Of a stretch of 64,000 nt of DNA, positions 52,558 to 64,000 are shown one piece after another. Position 1 is the first letter of the stretch, and every line of letters begins with the position of its first letter. This stretch comes from VXYL01 sp965199915 (GTDB lineage: Bacteria; Pseudomonadota; Gammaproteobacteria; Pseudomonadales; Azotimanducaceae), in assembly GCA_965199915.1 (NCBI GenBank), contig OZ241348.1:868001-932000 (forward strand), given 5' to 3'. Under the pieces are notes generated by a model. The model worked only from the letters and a program-made list of their open reading frames with translations. It was not told the DNA's origin and ran no database searches. Position numbers and translations under genes: made by a program.

Positions 52558-54057
52558 ATGCGCGAAAACGCAGACGTGAAGATCCACCGGGTGGTGGTGG
52601 CCGGCGGCGGCACGGCCGGTTGGATGGCGGCGGCGGCGCTCGGCAAGCTGCTCGGCAAAACGCTCGACATCACGCTCATCGAATCCGACGAAATCGGCAC
52701 CGTCGGCGTCGGCGAGGCGACCATACCCACGCTGCTCACGCTGCATCGGTTGCTGCAAGTGAAAGAACAGACGTTCGTGAAGGCCGTGCAGGGGACGTTC
52801 AAGCTGGGCATCTCGTTCGAGAACTGGCGCGCTTTGGGCGAGAGCTACATCCATTCGTTCGGCTGGACCGGCAAGGACAGTTGGGCCGCGGGCTTTCAGC
52901 ACTTCTGGCTGAAGGGCAGGAAGATGGGGATCAGCGAGGAGTTTGGCGAATACTGCCGGGAATGGGCGGCGGCCCGACAACATCGCTTCGCCGTGCTGCC
53001 GAACCAGGACTTCAACTACGCCTACCATTTCGACGCCTCGCTGTACGCCCGGTTTCTGCGCGGCATGGCGGAAGAACACGGCGTGACGCGGCGGGAAGGG
53101 AAAATCGACGCCGTTCACCAGGACGCGACCAGCGGCGCCATCACCGGCGTGCGTTTGCAGTCCGGCGAACTCGTCCCCGGCGACTTGTTCATCGACTGCA
53201 CCGGCTTTCGGGGCCTATTGATCGGAGCGACCCTTGGGGTTGGCTACGAGGACTTCGGCCAATGGCTGCCGTGCGATCGCGCCGTGGCCGTGCAGACGGA
53301 ATCAATGGGGCCGCCCTTGCCCTACACCCGCGCCATCGCCAGGGAAGCCGGCTGGCAATGGCGCATTCCCCTGCAGCACCGCGTCGGCAACGGGCTCGTG
53401 TACAGCAGCGCACACTGCACCGACGATCAAGCCACCGCGGGTCTGCTCGGCAACATCGAAGGCGCGCGTCTCACCGAACCGCGGGTCATCCGCTTCCGCG
53501 CCGGCCAACGCCGCCGGCACTGGCACAAGAACTGCGTGGCGATGGGCCTCGCCTCGGGTTTCATCGAACCGCTCGAATCCACGAGCATCCACTTGATTCA
53601 ACGCAGCGTCATCCGGTTGTTGCAGATGTTCCCCTACGACGGCGTCCGCCAGCCGGACGTGGACGAGTTCAACAACCAGATGCGGTTCGAGATCGACAAC
53701 GTGCGCGACTTCATCATCTTGCACTACCATGTGACCGAGAGGGCCGACACGGCGTTTTGGCGCCAGTGCAAGGCCATGCCGATACCGGACACCTTGCGGC
53801 ACCGCATCGAGTTGTTCCGCCAAGCCGGGCGCGTGTTCAAGGTGCCGACCGAACTGTTCGGCGAGAACTCGTGGATCCAAGTGATGCTGGGGCAGGGCGT
53901 CACCCCCGAGCAATACCACCCCATCGTCAACATGATGAGCGACGAGGAGCTCGCCCGCTTCCTAACCGGCATCCACGGCTCGGTGCGACAGTTCGTGGGC
54001 CAGCTCCCAGCGCACCAGCGCTTCATCGACCACTACTGCAAGGCGGCCGCCGCTTGA
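52558..54057 (+). CDS. Flavin-dependent tryptophan halogenase-like protein, copy 2
   Basis: 499 residues. FAD motif VVVAGGGTAGWMAAAAL, VGVGEATIPTLLTLHRLL, the catalytic-Lys segment QGTFKLGISFENW, the canonical WQWRIP motif and MGLASGFIEPLESTSIHL. All hallmarks of active PrnA-type halogenases are present. Only about 35% similar by eye to copy 1, so the pair is not a recent duplication. Last gene of the plus-strand operon; 7 bp after the cupin-like gene. Confidence 0.92.
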   Translation: MRENADVKIHRVVVAGGGTAGWMAAAALGKLLGKTLDITLIESDEIGTVGVGEATIPTLLTLHRLLQVKEQTFVKAVQGTFKLGISFENWRALGESYIHSFGWTGKDSWAAGFQHFWLKGRKMGISEEFGEYCREWAAARQHRFAVLPNQDFNYAYHFDASLYARFLRGMAEEHGVTRREGKIDAVHQDATSGAITGVRLQSGELVPGDLFIDCTGFRGLLIGATLGVGYEDFGQWLPCDRAVAVQTESMGPPLPYTRAIAREAGWQWRIPLQHRVGNGLVYSSAHCTDDQATAGLLGNIEGARLTEPRVIRFRAGQRRRHWHKNCVAMGLASGFIEPLESTSIHLIQRSVIRLLQMFPYDGVRQPDVDEFNNQMRFEIDNVRDFIILHYHVTERADTAFWRQCKAMPIPDTLRHRIELFRQAGRVFKVPTELFGENSWIQVMLGQGVTPEQYHPIVNMMSDEELARFLTGIHGSVRQFVGQLPAHQRFIDHYCKAAAA

Positions 54058-54149
54058 ACGGCCGCGCCACCGACGCACGGCACATCATCAAGTAGCGGGT
54101 GCCGAGAGGCGACGACAGACGGACGCGCCAATTCAACCTTGACGGAGCA

Positions 54150-56105
54150 CTAGGGCAGGTCCATTGCTGGGTTGCGATCGAAGAAATCGAATGGGCGCAG
54201 ATCGAAGCCGTGCCACATCACCGGCATTACCGGCCAATCCTCGCTGCGCGGCGGATGGTGCATGCCGATCGTGTGCCATAGCACGATGTCCCGATTGCGC
54301 AGCCGCCGATTCGCGCTGGTCCAATCCGGCAGCCCCATGCCGGGTTCGCTCAGCGTCGGATGATCGCCGGCCGCCCAGCGTTCTCGCTCGCGATGCGGCG
54401 TAACCCATAGGTGGTGGTCGATGAAGCCTGCGCGCCGGCGCGGATAGTCGTCGGCCGTCAGCAGTGTGCGGGCATTGCGGCCGGGGACGAGCTGATAGCT
54501 GGTGGGATAGCCAACGTGGTTTTTCGCATCAACGCTGACCACGCGCCACAAAGCCGGGCTATGCAGGTCGATGTCGAGCTTCGCCTCGTCTTCCCGCTTG
54601 GCGATCCGCGCCTGCTTGACCCAAATGCTGCGCCGTGGATGGGCCTCCGGCAACGTCTCGGTTGTCAGCCGATCGGCAACGAAGCTGTTCTTGGTGCCGT
54701 CGACATCCAGGTCCAGGCGAAAGCTGAAGTAGTGGTCGTGGTTCACACCCACCACGCGGCGATCGAGGAAGTGGCCGTAGGCATCCGCATCCGCGTCGCT
54801 CTGGTCGTCCGCGTCTTCCGCGACTGCCGCCTTCACTTCCAGAATGCCGGTGGCGCCGACAGCGACGCGAATGGAGCCGTCTTGGCGGAAGATCCAATCC
54901 AGCAAGTAGTCGTAGTTGCCGATCACCATGGCCGAGCGCACCACCAGATCGCGGCTGGCGCGGCTCTCCGGCTTGCCCGCCCCGTGTCGCCACGCCGGAT
55001 CGCCAATCTCCCGCTCGAACAGGCAGATCGTGCGCGGCGTGGTGTACGGGCGGCCGTTGCCGGCGGGGCGCACATGGTCGAAATAGACGGCGTGATCGGG
55101 GCAATCCCGTCCCGGCAGCAGAGGCTCTGTCAACCCGACCGCGGAAAACTCGCCGGAATCGATGAAATTGCGCTGATACCACGCAAACGACGGATCCATG
55201 TAGGGCACGAAGATCTCGGAGAGATGGCCTTCGTACAGCACAGACCTCTCTCTGACGGAATCGTCCGCTTCAACGTAGTACACGAGGGAGAGAACCATGC
55301 CAGCGCGCTGATCCGGACGTACATGGAAGCGCCAGTTCTGCCAAGCCACTTGGTAGCGGTCGATCTCGAAACCGGGGCCGAGCGGTTGGCTGATGCGCAA
55401 GGGGCCGGGAATCTCGCGTATCGCGTCGCCAGGTTCGCGGTGGTATTCGGCTTCGGTCGGCGCTGGCGGCGTCGCACCCTCGTCCACCACGCGCAGCACG
55501 GTTTCTTTGTCGAGGTCCACCACCGCCGTTAGACCTTCCACCTCGCGCATCCAAGTATTGCGCACGCCCCGCACATCCTGGCAGCGCACATGGCCGATGC
55601 GCCGGCCGCGTTCTTCTTCCGTGCCGTAGTAGCCGGGCGGAATGGTGAAGCACTCGAGGAACAGCGTGTCGGCGATGCCGCGCTTCTTAAGGCCGGCCAC
55701 GAAGTTTGGATGCTTCAGCACCTCGCCTACGACCTTGCCGAACTCCTCGCCCAGCCAGTTCGGCTGCACGTCCTTTAGCGCGTTCCAAGAGACGAGCTTG
55801 CCGGCGCGCAAGTCGACCACCGCCTCAAAGGCTTCTCTTCCTTGATGCGCTAGCGCGTAGGCCAGGCGCGGGATGGCATCGCCGGGCCGCCAGCGCAGCA
55901 CGTCCCGTTTCGCCGGCTCGCGCAGGCTCAACTGCGAGAAGCGAGTCTGCTCGTCTAGCTTGTCCGCGCTGTGCAGGACCTCCAGCGCAGTCCAATACTC
56001 CTTGAAGTCGAGCGGGTCGAGCGGGTGCGTGGCCGCCCCGGCCGCCATCGCGCCGATCGAAATGAACGCCGTGAATGCACGAATCGAGAGAGAGAGATGA
56101 AACAT
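54150..56105 (-). CDS. Secreted copper amine oxidase (topaquinone enzyme)
   Basis: 651 residues. Signal peptide RAFTAFISIGAMAAGAAT. Oxidises primary amines to aldehydes, releasing ammonia and H2O2. The catalytic base is Asp near residue 316 (FIDSGEFSAVG), the Tyr that becomes topaquinone is Tyr398 in VIGNYDYLLDW, and the copper ligands are H456 and H458 (NHDHYF) and H617 (MHHPPRSEDWPVMP). All are present, so the enzyme should be active. It follows the TonB receptor gene at 56176 in the same direction with a 70-bp gap and may be co-transcribed with it. Substrate unknown. Confidence 0.92.
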   Translation of the reverse strand: MFHLSLSIRAFTAFISIGAMAAGAATHPLDPLDFKEYWTALEVLHSADKLDEQTRFSQLSLREPAKRDVLRWRPGDAIPRLAYALAHQGREAFEAVVDLRAGKLVSWNALKDVQPNWLGEEFGKVVGEVLKHPNFVAGLKKRGIADTLFLECFTIPPGYYGTEEERGRRIGHVRCQDVRGVRNTWMREVEGLTAVVDLDKETVLRVVDEGATPPAPTEAEYHREPGDAIREIPGPLRISQPLGPGFEIDRYQVAWQNWRFHVRPDQRAGMVLSLVYYVEADDSVRERSVLYEGHLSEIFVPYMDPSFAWYQRNFIDSGEFSAVGLTEPLLPGRDCPDHAVYFDHVRPAGNGRPYTTPRTICLFEREIGDPAWRHGAGKPESRASRDLVVRSAMVIGNYDYLLDWIFRQDGSIRVAVGATGILEVKAAVAEDADDQSDADADAYGHFLDRRVVGVNHDHYFSFRLDLDVDGTKNSFVADRLTTETLPEAHPRRSIWVKQARIAKREDEAKLDIDLHSPALWRVVSVDAKNHVGYPTSYQLVPGRNARTLLTADDYPRRRAGFIDHHLWVTPHRERERWAAGDHPTLSEPGMGLPDWTSANRRLRNRDIVLWHTIGMHHPPRSEDWPVMPVMWHGFDLRPFDFFDRNPAMDLP

Positions 56106-56175
56106 CGGGAACCTTGACCACCATGCGCCTAGCGAGCTTAACCGATCCTGCGCTTGGGGCGGACCTGCGCGATTG

Positions 56176-58873
<2,698 letters not shown>

Positions 58874-59001
58874 AAGCAACCATCCCCCTTGCTTGATGTT
58901 CGCGTGTGAGCGTAGCACAAGCCACAACCACGGCAGCCGCGGCGTGCGGTTCAAGGCCCATTGTGGCATTGGTCGCGTAGCGCTTGCGACATTCAACTTC
59001 G

Positions 59002-59017
59002 CATAATGTATATTATG
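59002..59017. promoter_or_regulatory. AT-rich inverted repeat upstream of the phase-variable TonB receptor
   Basis: CATAAT-GTAT-ATTATG, a perfect 6-bp inverted repeat in an AT-rich island of an otherwise very GC-rich region, 129 bp upstream of the receptor ATG. Could be an operator or part of its promoter. It does not fit a Fur box well. Confidence 0.4.
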
Positions 59018-59044
59018 TTAAATTGTGTCACGTGCGCCGTTTGG

Positions 59045-59785
59045 TCACGCGGCGAGCGCGTCTTGAAACTCCAGGAACACGTCGAGCGCCAATTGCGGAT
59101 GCTCCAGAATGCCGTTGTGGCCGGTGCGCTCCAGCACGCGCAGTCTGGCCCGCGGCGCCTGCGCGGCGATGACGCGGCTCGACGTCAAGTTGGGGTCGTG
59201 GCTGCCGGTGGCGATGAGCACCGGCATCGAGAGCCGTGCCACCAGCGGCGCCAACTCGCATTTGCTCGCCGCTTGGGTGGCTTCCACCGCCGCTTGCGGA
59301 TGCGCGTGCTCGGTGAAGCCCACGGGCGGCGGCAGCGTCTCCACGCCGGCCGCGCGTCGCTCTTCGGCGGCGCGCCGGGTGCCTTCCCGCTGCGCCGGCA
59401 CGTCTGCCGGCTCGACGTTGGCGGCGTACAGGGCCGCCGACAACACGCGCTCCGGGGCCAAAGCGCAAAACACCATCGCCGCCCGGCTGCCCCACGATTG
59501 CGACCACACGTGGCAGCGTTCGATGCCGAGGTGGTGGAGCACGGCGCCGGCGTCCTCGGCGTACCGCTCCAAGGCGTATTGCGTCTTGGGGTCGGCGGCT
59601 GGGGAACTTTGGCCGCAGCCACGAATGTCCACGCGCACCACGCGAAAGCGCTCCGCCAAACGCGGCACCAAGTGATCCCACACCCGCACCGTGCAGCGGC
59701 CGGGCGGCCAAAGCAGCAGCGCCGGACGCTGCGGCGAACCGTCCACCTCCACATGCAGACTGGCGCCTTCCACATCCAGTTTCAT
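59045..59785 (-). CDS. Alpha/beta hydrolase
   Basis: 246 residues. Beta strand and oxyanion segment PALLLWPPGRCTVRVWDHLVPRLAERFRVVRVDIRGCGQS, nucleophile elbow VWSQSWGSRA (S-Q-S-W-G in place of GxSxG), acid TGSHDPNL and His in RTGHNGILEHP. Full catalytic triad. GAGGGAGAG lies before the ATG. Sits downstream of gspM with a 55-bp gap and may be read through, but its substrate is unknown; similar to esterase/lactonase-type members. Confidence 0.83.
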   Translation of the reverse strand: MKLDVEGASLHVEVDGSPQRPALLLWPPGRCTVRVWDHLVPRLAERFRVVRVDIRGCGQSSPAADPKTQYALERYAEDAGAVLHHLGIERCHVWSQSWGSRAAMVFCALAPERVLSAALYAANVEPADVPAQREGTRRAAEERRAAGVETLPPPVGFTEHAHPQAAVEATQAASKCELAPLVARLSMPVLIATGSHDPNLTSSRVIAAQAPRARLRVLERTGHNGILEHPQLALDVFLEFQDALAA

Positions 59786-59840
59786 GGCGAATCTCTCCCT
59801 CTATTGGTTGTCTCGCTGCATTACGGTTGTGCCGAACCGC

Positions 59841-60323
59841 TCAGCGGATGCTGAACCGCGCGTTCACGATGCCGGGGTCGTAGGTGTCCATGGTCGCGCT
59901 GGTGATGGTCATGCCGTGGCGGGTCTCCAAGGCGTGACTCCACAGCAGCACCTTCTCGAACGGTTTGGCTTCGATCTGCACGCTGAAGCCCTCCCCTTCC
60001 GGATCGATGCGCAGCAAGGCCAAGTCGAAGTCCTTGGCGGTGGCGTTGATCGTCGACATGGACGCCGCGCCAATGGCCGGCCCGTCGCGCAACGCGGCGG
60101 CGTTGCGGTTCGCCCGCATCCAGCGCAGGTCCGCGTGTTCGCGGGCGTAACGGCTGACGGCGCCGGTGCGGAAGTCGCGCAGCGAGTCCGCCAGCGCCCC
60201 CGCCAGCGCCACCGCGACCACCGCGATCAACGCCGCCACAAGCAGCCGCTCGCGCGGCGCCAGCGCGAGATAGCGCCGGCGCAGCGGCGAGCGCCGCCAA
60301 GCATCGTCTAGCGCCCCAAACAT
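59841..60323 (-). CDS. gspM: Type II secretion system protein M
   Basis: 160 residues. Short cytoplasmic N-terminus, one membrane helix LLVAALIAVVAVALAGALA near residues 28-46, and a periplasmic ferredoxin-like domain with MRANRNAAAL and FEKVLLWSHALETRHGMTITSATM. Inner-membrane assembly platform protein that binds GspL. ATG at 60321-60323 with GAGAGG upstream. Last gsp gene seen; no gspN follows. Confidence 0.88.
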   Translation of the reverse strand: MFGALDDAWRRSPLRRRYLALAPRERLLVAALIAVVAVALAGALADSLRDFRTGAVSRYAREHADLRWMRANRNAAALRDGPAIGAASMSTINATAKDFDLALLRIDPEGEGFSVQIEAKPFEKVLLWSHALETRHGMTITSATMDTYDPGIVNARFSIR

Positions 60324-60398
60324 CCGCCTCTCCCCCGCCCTACCCCGCTTTTTTCCGCCGAATGAGACAACTTCATAGCGTCAAGTCTTGCGAAAAGC

Positions 60399-60450
60399 GC
60401 CGAGTTTTGCGCAGCAAAACTCCAACGCGCCCGTAGGGCGCGCACGCGCC
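60399..60450 (-). repeat. REP-like double-hairpin repeat, copy C
   Basis: On the minus strand GTGCGCGCCCTACGGGCGCG followed by GAGTTTTGCTGCGCAAAACTC, matching copy A. It begins right after the gspL stop (60452), in the 128-bp spacer before gspM, the only large gap in the gsp operon. Confidence 0.7.
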
Positions 60451-60451
60451 C

Positions 60452-61729
60452 TCAAGCACCGTCCGGCCCACCCCGGCCCGTGTGGCCGGCAATGCGCAGA
60501 CTGGTGCGCACGCGCTCTTGCTGCTGCTCCGACGAGCCGACCTCCACGGTGAGCCCGCGCTCCCGGAGCGACTGTTGCAGCGCCTCCACGGCGTCGTAGT
60601 CGGGCACCAGCACTTCGGCCACCAAACCGTTGCGCTCGGCGAAAGAGACGCTGCGCAATTCGTACTGTCCGGCACCGCCCAGCGCGGTGCCCAACTCGCC
60701 GAACAAGTGGTGGAAGCCGGCGGTGGCGACGACCGCTTGGCCAAGGCGCCGGCGCATCACCAAAGCGGGGCTGCTCGGCGCCCGCTCGGTGTCGAATATC
60801 TCGCGATACAGCGCGCGCGCTTCGTCCCGCTGCGCGTCCGCGCGCAAACCGGCCCACACGCCTTCGGCGCTCCACAGCGCCAACACCAACGCCAACGCGA
60901 CGCCGGCCAACGCCGCCGCCGGACGCCAATGCGCCCAGGCGCCGCCGGGCTTGCGCTTGACGGCGAAGTCGTCCTGCAGCAGGTTGACCGGCGCGCCCCC
61001 GGCGGCATGGTCTTGATCGGCGAGGAATCCCAGCACGGAGCCCGGCACGGGCACTGGTTCGGCGGCCTCCAACGAGAACCCCGTCGCGCCCGCGTCGGCC
61101 TCCGGCAAGGCGCCGTTGATCTGGCGCAAAGCGGGCGCTGCCTCCTCGTCCCAGCCCGAGCGAATGGCCGCCAGCGCGGTGGCGAGATTCTCGGCGTCCA
61201 CATGCGCCACCTGATCGCCGGCGCGCACCAACGCCGCGTCGCCATCGAACAACACCCACACGGCGTCGGCGTCGTCCGGCAGCGCCATCGCGTCCGCGGT
61301 CAAGAGCCCCGGTTCGATGTCCGCCAGCGCCAAGCACTCGAGCCACGTTCGCATCCGCTCGCGCGGCGTCGCCAAACAACGCACCGGCTGGCCGCGCGCC
61401 AACGCGCCGCAGGCGACGTGCATGGCGTCGATGTCCTCGGTCAGGAACTCCTCCACCGCGTAGCGCGCGGCGCTCTTGAGCTGCGCGGCGTTGCGTCCGG
61501 GCACTTGGCAGGTGATGGCCAGCGTCTCGCCCACCGGCACGAGCGCGGTGACGTTGGCCGGATCGGTGGCCCAGTCGGCGTCGGCCAGCAGTTCCGCCAA
61601 GGCGCTCGCCGTGACGCGGCCTTCGCGGCGGGTGCCGTCGTCTTCGCGGACGAGCCACTCCAAGTCGGCATCGACGCCGTCGTCGTGGCACTGCGCTTGG
61701 CCGATGAAGCGAAGGTGGAGATGCGGCAT
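60452..61729 (-). CDS. gspL: Type II secretion system protein L
   Basis: 425 residues. Cytoplasmic actin-like domain (PGRNAAQLKSAARYAVEEFLTEDIDAMHVA), one membrane helix near PAAALAGVALALVLALWSAEGVW, and a C-terminal periplasmic ferredoxin-like domain (GLVAEVLVPDYDAVEALQQSLRERGLTVEVG). It links the GspE ATPase to GspM. ATG overlaps the gspK stop by one base (TGATG), so translation is coupled. Confidence 0.92.
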   Translation of the reverse strand: MPHLHLRFIGQAQCHDDGVDADLEWLVREDDGTRREGRVTASALAELLADADWATDPANVTALVPVGETLAITCQVPGRNAAQLKSAARYAVEEFLTEDIDAMHVACGALARGQPVRCLATPRERMRTWLECLALADIEPGLLTADAMALPDDADAVWVLFDGDAALVRAGDQVAHVDAENLATALAAIRSGWDEEAAPALRQINGALPEADAGATGFSLEAAEPVPVPGSVLGFLADQDHAAGGAPVNLLQDDFAVKRKPGGAWAHWRPAAALAGVALALVLALWSAEGVWAGLRADAQRDEARALYREIFDTERAPSSPALVMRRRLGQAVVATAGFHHLFGELGTALGGAGQYELRSVSFAERNGLVAEVLVPDYDAVEALQQSLRERGLTVEVGSSEQQQERVRTSLRIAGHTGRGGPDGA

Positions 61730-62739
61730 CAGGTCGTCTCCGGCGCGGGGGCCCAGTCGAACGGATCGCCGAAACTGCGCGCGAAAACGCGGATGAGGCC
61801 GGATCCCGCGTCGCGGTGCAGGCGGGAGGTGAGTTCGACCACCACATCGCCCACCTCGGCGCGCGAGCGGACGAGGAAGAAGTCGCTGCGCACATCCAAC
61901 TGCGCCGCGTTCTCGCCCAGTTTGGCGTGCGCGACGACCGCTTCTTGCACCGTGCGGAAATCCCGCCCGCCCATGTCCAGCTGTTGCGCGTCCGCCAGCG
62001 AGAGCTTTGCGCCCAGCGAGGCGAGCACGGCGTCCGTGGCGGTGTTCACGTTGACCAAGAGTTCCGGCTGCGGCAACGCCGCCACATGCGCCCGCAGGCG
62101 GGTGAACTCATCCCGCGACAGCGGCGCCACGATCCGAAACTCGGACACGTCCGCCGCCGGCTGGTTGGCGGCGCGTCGGGCCGGCGCGCGCGTCAAATAA
62201 TCCAAGTCTTCGGCGCCGTGGCCGGTCACGTTTTGGTCCGCATCGATCCAATCCTGCCACGCATCGGCCATGAGCGGATCCAATTCCAAGTGGCGCAGCA
62301 GGCGCTTGAAGCGCTCCCGGTTGGCCTCGGCGTCCGCGCCGAGGAGCGCGTTCAAGTTGAAGCGCGCGCGCAGGTCTTCGATGCGCACGGTCAACACGCC
62401 CTGCTCGATCTCGAACGCGCGAGCACCCTCCTCCTGCCCAGCCGCGCCCGCCAAAGCCCATTCCTCCAGCAGCGTGTCCTTGACGCGGGTGGTCTCGTCG
62501 CGCCAGTCCGCGTGCAGCAGCTGGCGCGCCCAGGCTTCCCCGCCCAAGGCGTACTGGCGCGCCTGGGAGGTGTCGAACAGCAGCCGGCTGCGCACCACGT
62601 CCAGCGTGTGGCGGCTCGCCATCTCGTAGGCCAGCGCGGTGGCCACGGACACGATGAGCAGCACGCTCACCAAGGCGACGCCGCGCGTGCCGGTTCGGCC
62701 CCGGCTTATTGCCTGCCGGCTTATTGCCGGCCGTCTCAT
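61729..62739 (-). CDS. gspK: Type II secretion system minor pseudopilin K
   Basis: 336 residues. N-terminal RGVALVSVLLIVSVATALAYEMASR, a prepilin-like helix with the processing G before VALV, LRARFNLNALLG, a helical domain, and NVNTATDAVLASLGAKLSL near the C-terminal half. Tip protein of the pseudopilus. Overlaps gspJ (ATGA) and gspL (TGATG). Confidence 0.93.
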   Translation of the reverse strand: MRRPAISRQAISRGRTGTRGVALVSVLLIVSVATALAYEMASRHTLDVVRSRLLFDTSQARQYALGGEAWARQLLHADWRDETTRVKDTLLEEWALAGAAGQEEGARAFEIEQGVLTVRIEDLRARFNLNALLGADAEANRERFKRLLRHLELDPLMADAWQDWIDADQNVTGHGAEDLDYLTRAPARRAANQPAADVSEFRIVAPLSRDEFTRLRAHVAALPQPELLVNVNTATDAVLASLGAKLSLADAQQLDMGGRDFRTVQEAVVAHAKLGENAAQLDVRSDFFLVRSRAEVGDVVVELTSRLHRDAGSGLIRVFARSFGDPFDWAPAPETT

Positions 62740-63458
62740 GCGGGCGCCTTCGGTGCGCCGTTCGGCGCCCGTTCCGGGTCGCGCGGGGCGAAGTGCAAGG
62801 CGGTGGGCGTCGGCCAGAGCCGTTTCAGCTGGCCGTGATTCTCAAGCCGCAGACGCAGCTCCAGCGCCACTGGCTGGGCGTCGCCGTCGCCCTCGCCACC
62901 TTGGGCAGGCCAGCGCGCATGTTCCGCGCCGGCGCCGTCGCGCACCACGAAGGTGGCGTCGACCACTCCCGTGAGCAGTGTCTGCGCGACTGGGCGGGCG
63001 TCGTCCGCCCGATCCAACACCGGCCAATACAAGCGCAGCAGCGTGTCTTCGCGCAGTGCGTACGCCACGCGCTGCAACTGCGCGCGCGGCTCGCCAAGGG
63101 GATTGCGCCAGCCGGCGCGGGTGAACTCGGCCAAGGTCGCGCGGCCCACCGCGAGCGCCGGCGTCGGCTCGCCGAACTCGTCGCGCACCGGGCGGGCGGC
63201 CAGCTGCAGCACGTCGCGTTCGATCACCGAGAACGCCCGCTGCGCTTGCGCGAGCACAGCGCTCCGCTGGTTGGTGAACTCGCTCATGTCCACCATGCCG
63301 GAAAGGATGCGCCCGGCCATGACGCCGATGACGCCGAACACCGCGAGCGCCACCAACATCTCCAACAAGGTGAAGCCGCGGCGCGGCGACGCCTCCGCAT
63401 GGCCCGGCGCCCTCGCGCACCCGACGCCGCGTGTCGTGGCCGGCTGAGCGCGTGGCAT
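62736..63458 (-). CDS. gspJ: Type II secretion system minor pseudopilin J
   Basis: 240 residues. Prepilin motif RRGFTLLEMLVALAVFGVIGVMAG after a long N-terminal leader of about 27 residues, then SGMVDMSEFTNQRSAVLAQAQRAFSVIERDVLQLAARPVRDEFG, typical of GspJ, and a C-terminal beta-rich region. ATG at 63456-63458 overlaps the gspI stop (TGATG). Processed by GspO peptidase, not in the window. Confidence 0.92.
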   Translation of the reverse strand: MPRAQPATTRGVGCARAPGHAEASPRRGFTLLEMLVALAVFGVIGVMAGRILSGMVDMSEFTNQRSAVLAQAQRAFSVIERDVLQLAARPVRDEFGEPTPALAVGRATLAEFTRAGWRNPLGEPRAQLQRVAYALREDTLLRLYWPVLDRADDARPVAQTLLTGVVDATFVVRDGAGAEHARWPAQGGEGDGDAQPVALELRLRLENHGQLKRLWPTPTALHFAPRDPERAPNGAPKAPA

Positions 63459-63862
63459 CAGTGCCGCCCCACGAACGCGGTGAGCGTGTCCAGCGGGCCG
63501 ACGTCGCGGCTTTCGGCAATGGCGTACACGGCCACTTCCACCCGAAACAACGTCGGATGCGACGTTTCGATGGTTTCGGCGACGACGCGCCAATCGCGCT
63601 CGCCGCGTGTCACGCGGCGGCGATCGGTTCCGGCGCGCAAGGGTTCTTCGCTGGCAAGGCGCGCCAAGCGCATTTGCGCCACCGCGTCCTCGGCGAGCCA
63701 GCGGGCGAGCGTCTTCTCCTCCAACGCGCCGAGTTGCCGCACCGTCTCGCCGCCGCGCCCGAAGACGGCGATGGAGACCACCGCCAACACGGCCAGCGCG
63801 ATCATGAGTTCCAGCAACGTGAAGCCGCGCCGGCCGCGTCCGCGCCAGGCAACCGCCCTCAC
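63458..63862 (-). CDS. gspI: Type II secretion system minor pseudopilin I
   Basis: 134 residues from GTG at 63860-63862, which overlaps the gspH stop (GTGA). Prepilin sequence RRGFTLLELMIALAVLAVVSIAVFGRG, then LEEKTLARWLAEDAVAQMRLA, characteristic of GspI, and TIETSHPTLFRVEVAVYA near the end. Forms the tip complex with J and K. Confidence 0.9.
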   Translation of the reverse strand: MRAVAWRGRGRRGFTLLELMIALAVLAVVSIAVFGRGGETVRQLGALEEKTLARWLAEDAVAQMRLARLASEEPLRAGTDRRRVTRGERDWRVVAETIETSHPTLFRVEVAVYAIAESRDVGPLDTLTAFVGRH

Positions 63863-64000
63863 TCGCGCCACTCCAAGTCCGCCAGCAGGTCGCCTTGGGG
63901 ATCGCGGCGGGCGTCGCGCAACAACCGGGCGCGCACCGGCTGAATGCCGTCCGTGGAAGCCAGCCAAGCGTTTTCGTCGTCTTCGCCGCTCTGCAAGCGG
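63859..64000 (-). CDS. gspH: Type II secretion system pseudopilin H, C-terminal part (cut by window edge)
   Basis: The last 46 codons: ...SGEDDENAWLASTDGIQP, RARLLRDARRDPQGDLLADLEWRE-stop. Position directly before gspI, with a GTGA overlap, identifies it; sequence alone would be insufficient. Confidence 0.65.
   Translation of the reverse strand, partial: RLQSGEDDENAWLASTDGIQPVRARLLRDARRDPQGDLLADLEWRE

Overview
The window is a GC-rich (roughly two thirds G+C by eye) stretch of a Gram-negative chromosome. NfuA, a CspD-like cold shock protein, a type II secretion operon, Xanthomonas/Caulobacter-type TonB receptors, a LacI/SapC/halogenase carbohydrate locus and MiaA together suggest a gammaproteobacterium, probably environmental or host-associated. 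I assign no genus. No rRNA, tRNA or CRISPR array was seen.

Left part (1-14 kb), mostly housekeeping: the 3' end of nfuA; a DAHP synthase with a promoter, a leader peptide carrying consecutive Tyr-Trp-Phe codons and an intrinsic terminator (a classical attenuator layout); a cspD-like gene; a translationally coupled TVP38-family membrane protein and FAD disulfide oxidoreductase; gap next to a GAPDH paralogue that has lost its catalytic Cys; miaA; a radical SAM protein; a lipoprotein amidohydrolase; etfBA; a DUF4143-type ATPase; and pyrB. A double-hairpin intergenic repeat occurs here twice and once more near 60.4 kb.

Middle (14-24 kb): acyl-CoA dehydrogenase and single-chain biotin-dependent acyl-CoA carboxylase genes, which with etfBA suggest acyl-CoA catabolism. 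They are separated by about 4 kb of accessory DNA: an AAA ATPase, an ISKra4-type insertion sequence with 9-bp target duplication, a PLD-like membrane-anchored protein and a small membrane protein. The promoter regions of the ATPase and PLD genes are copies of one another, and the IS landed inside one copy. After the carboxylase lies a highly structured non-coding stretch and a decayed AAA/nuclease pseudogene.

24-41.6 kb is one giant gene for a secreted protein of about 5,700 residues (PPC, putative-Ig, Calx-beta-like and GLUG-like modules in 3.9-kb tandem units, then an LRR domain and four C-terminal repeats). A run of 16 C lies in frame between a strong ribosome binding site/ATG and the signal peptide, so expression may be phase variable.

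41.7-54 kb is a glycan-utilisation-type locus: two glycoside hydrolases and a LacI repressor diverge from a TonB receptor, two flavin-dependent halogenases, SapC and a cupin/JmjC-like protein. 54-59 kb carries a copper amine oxidase and a TonB receptor whose frame is broken by a 34-G run, a second candidate phase-variable surface gene. 59-64 kb holds an alpha/beta hydrolase and gspH-gspM of a type II secretion system.
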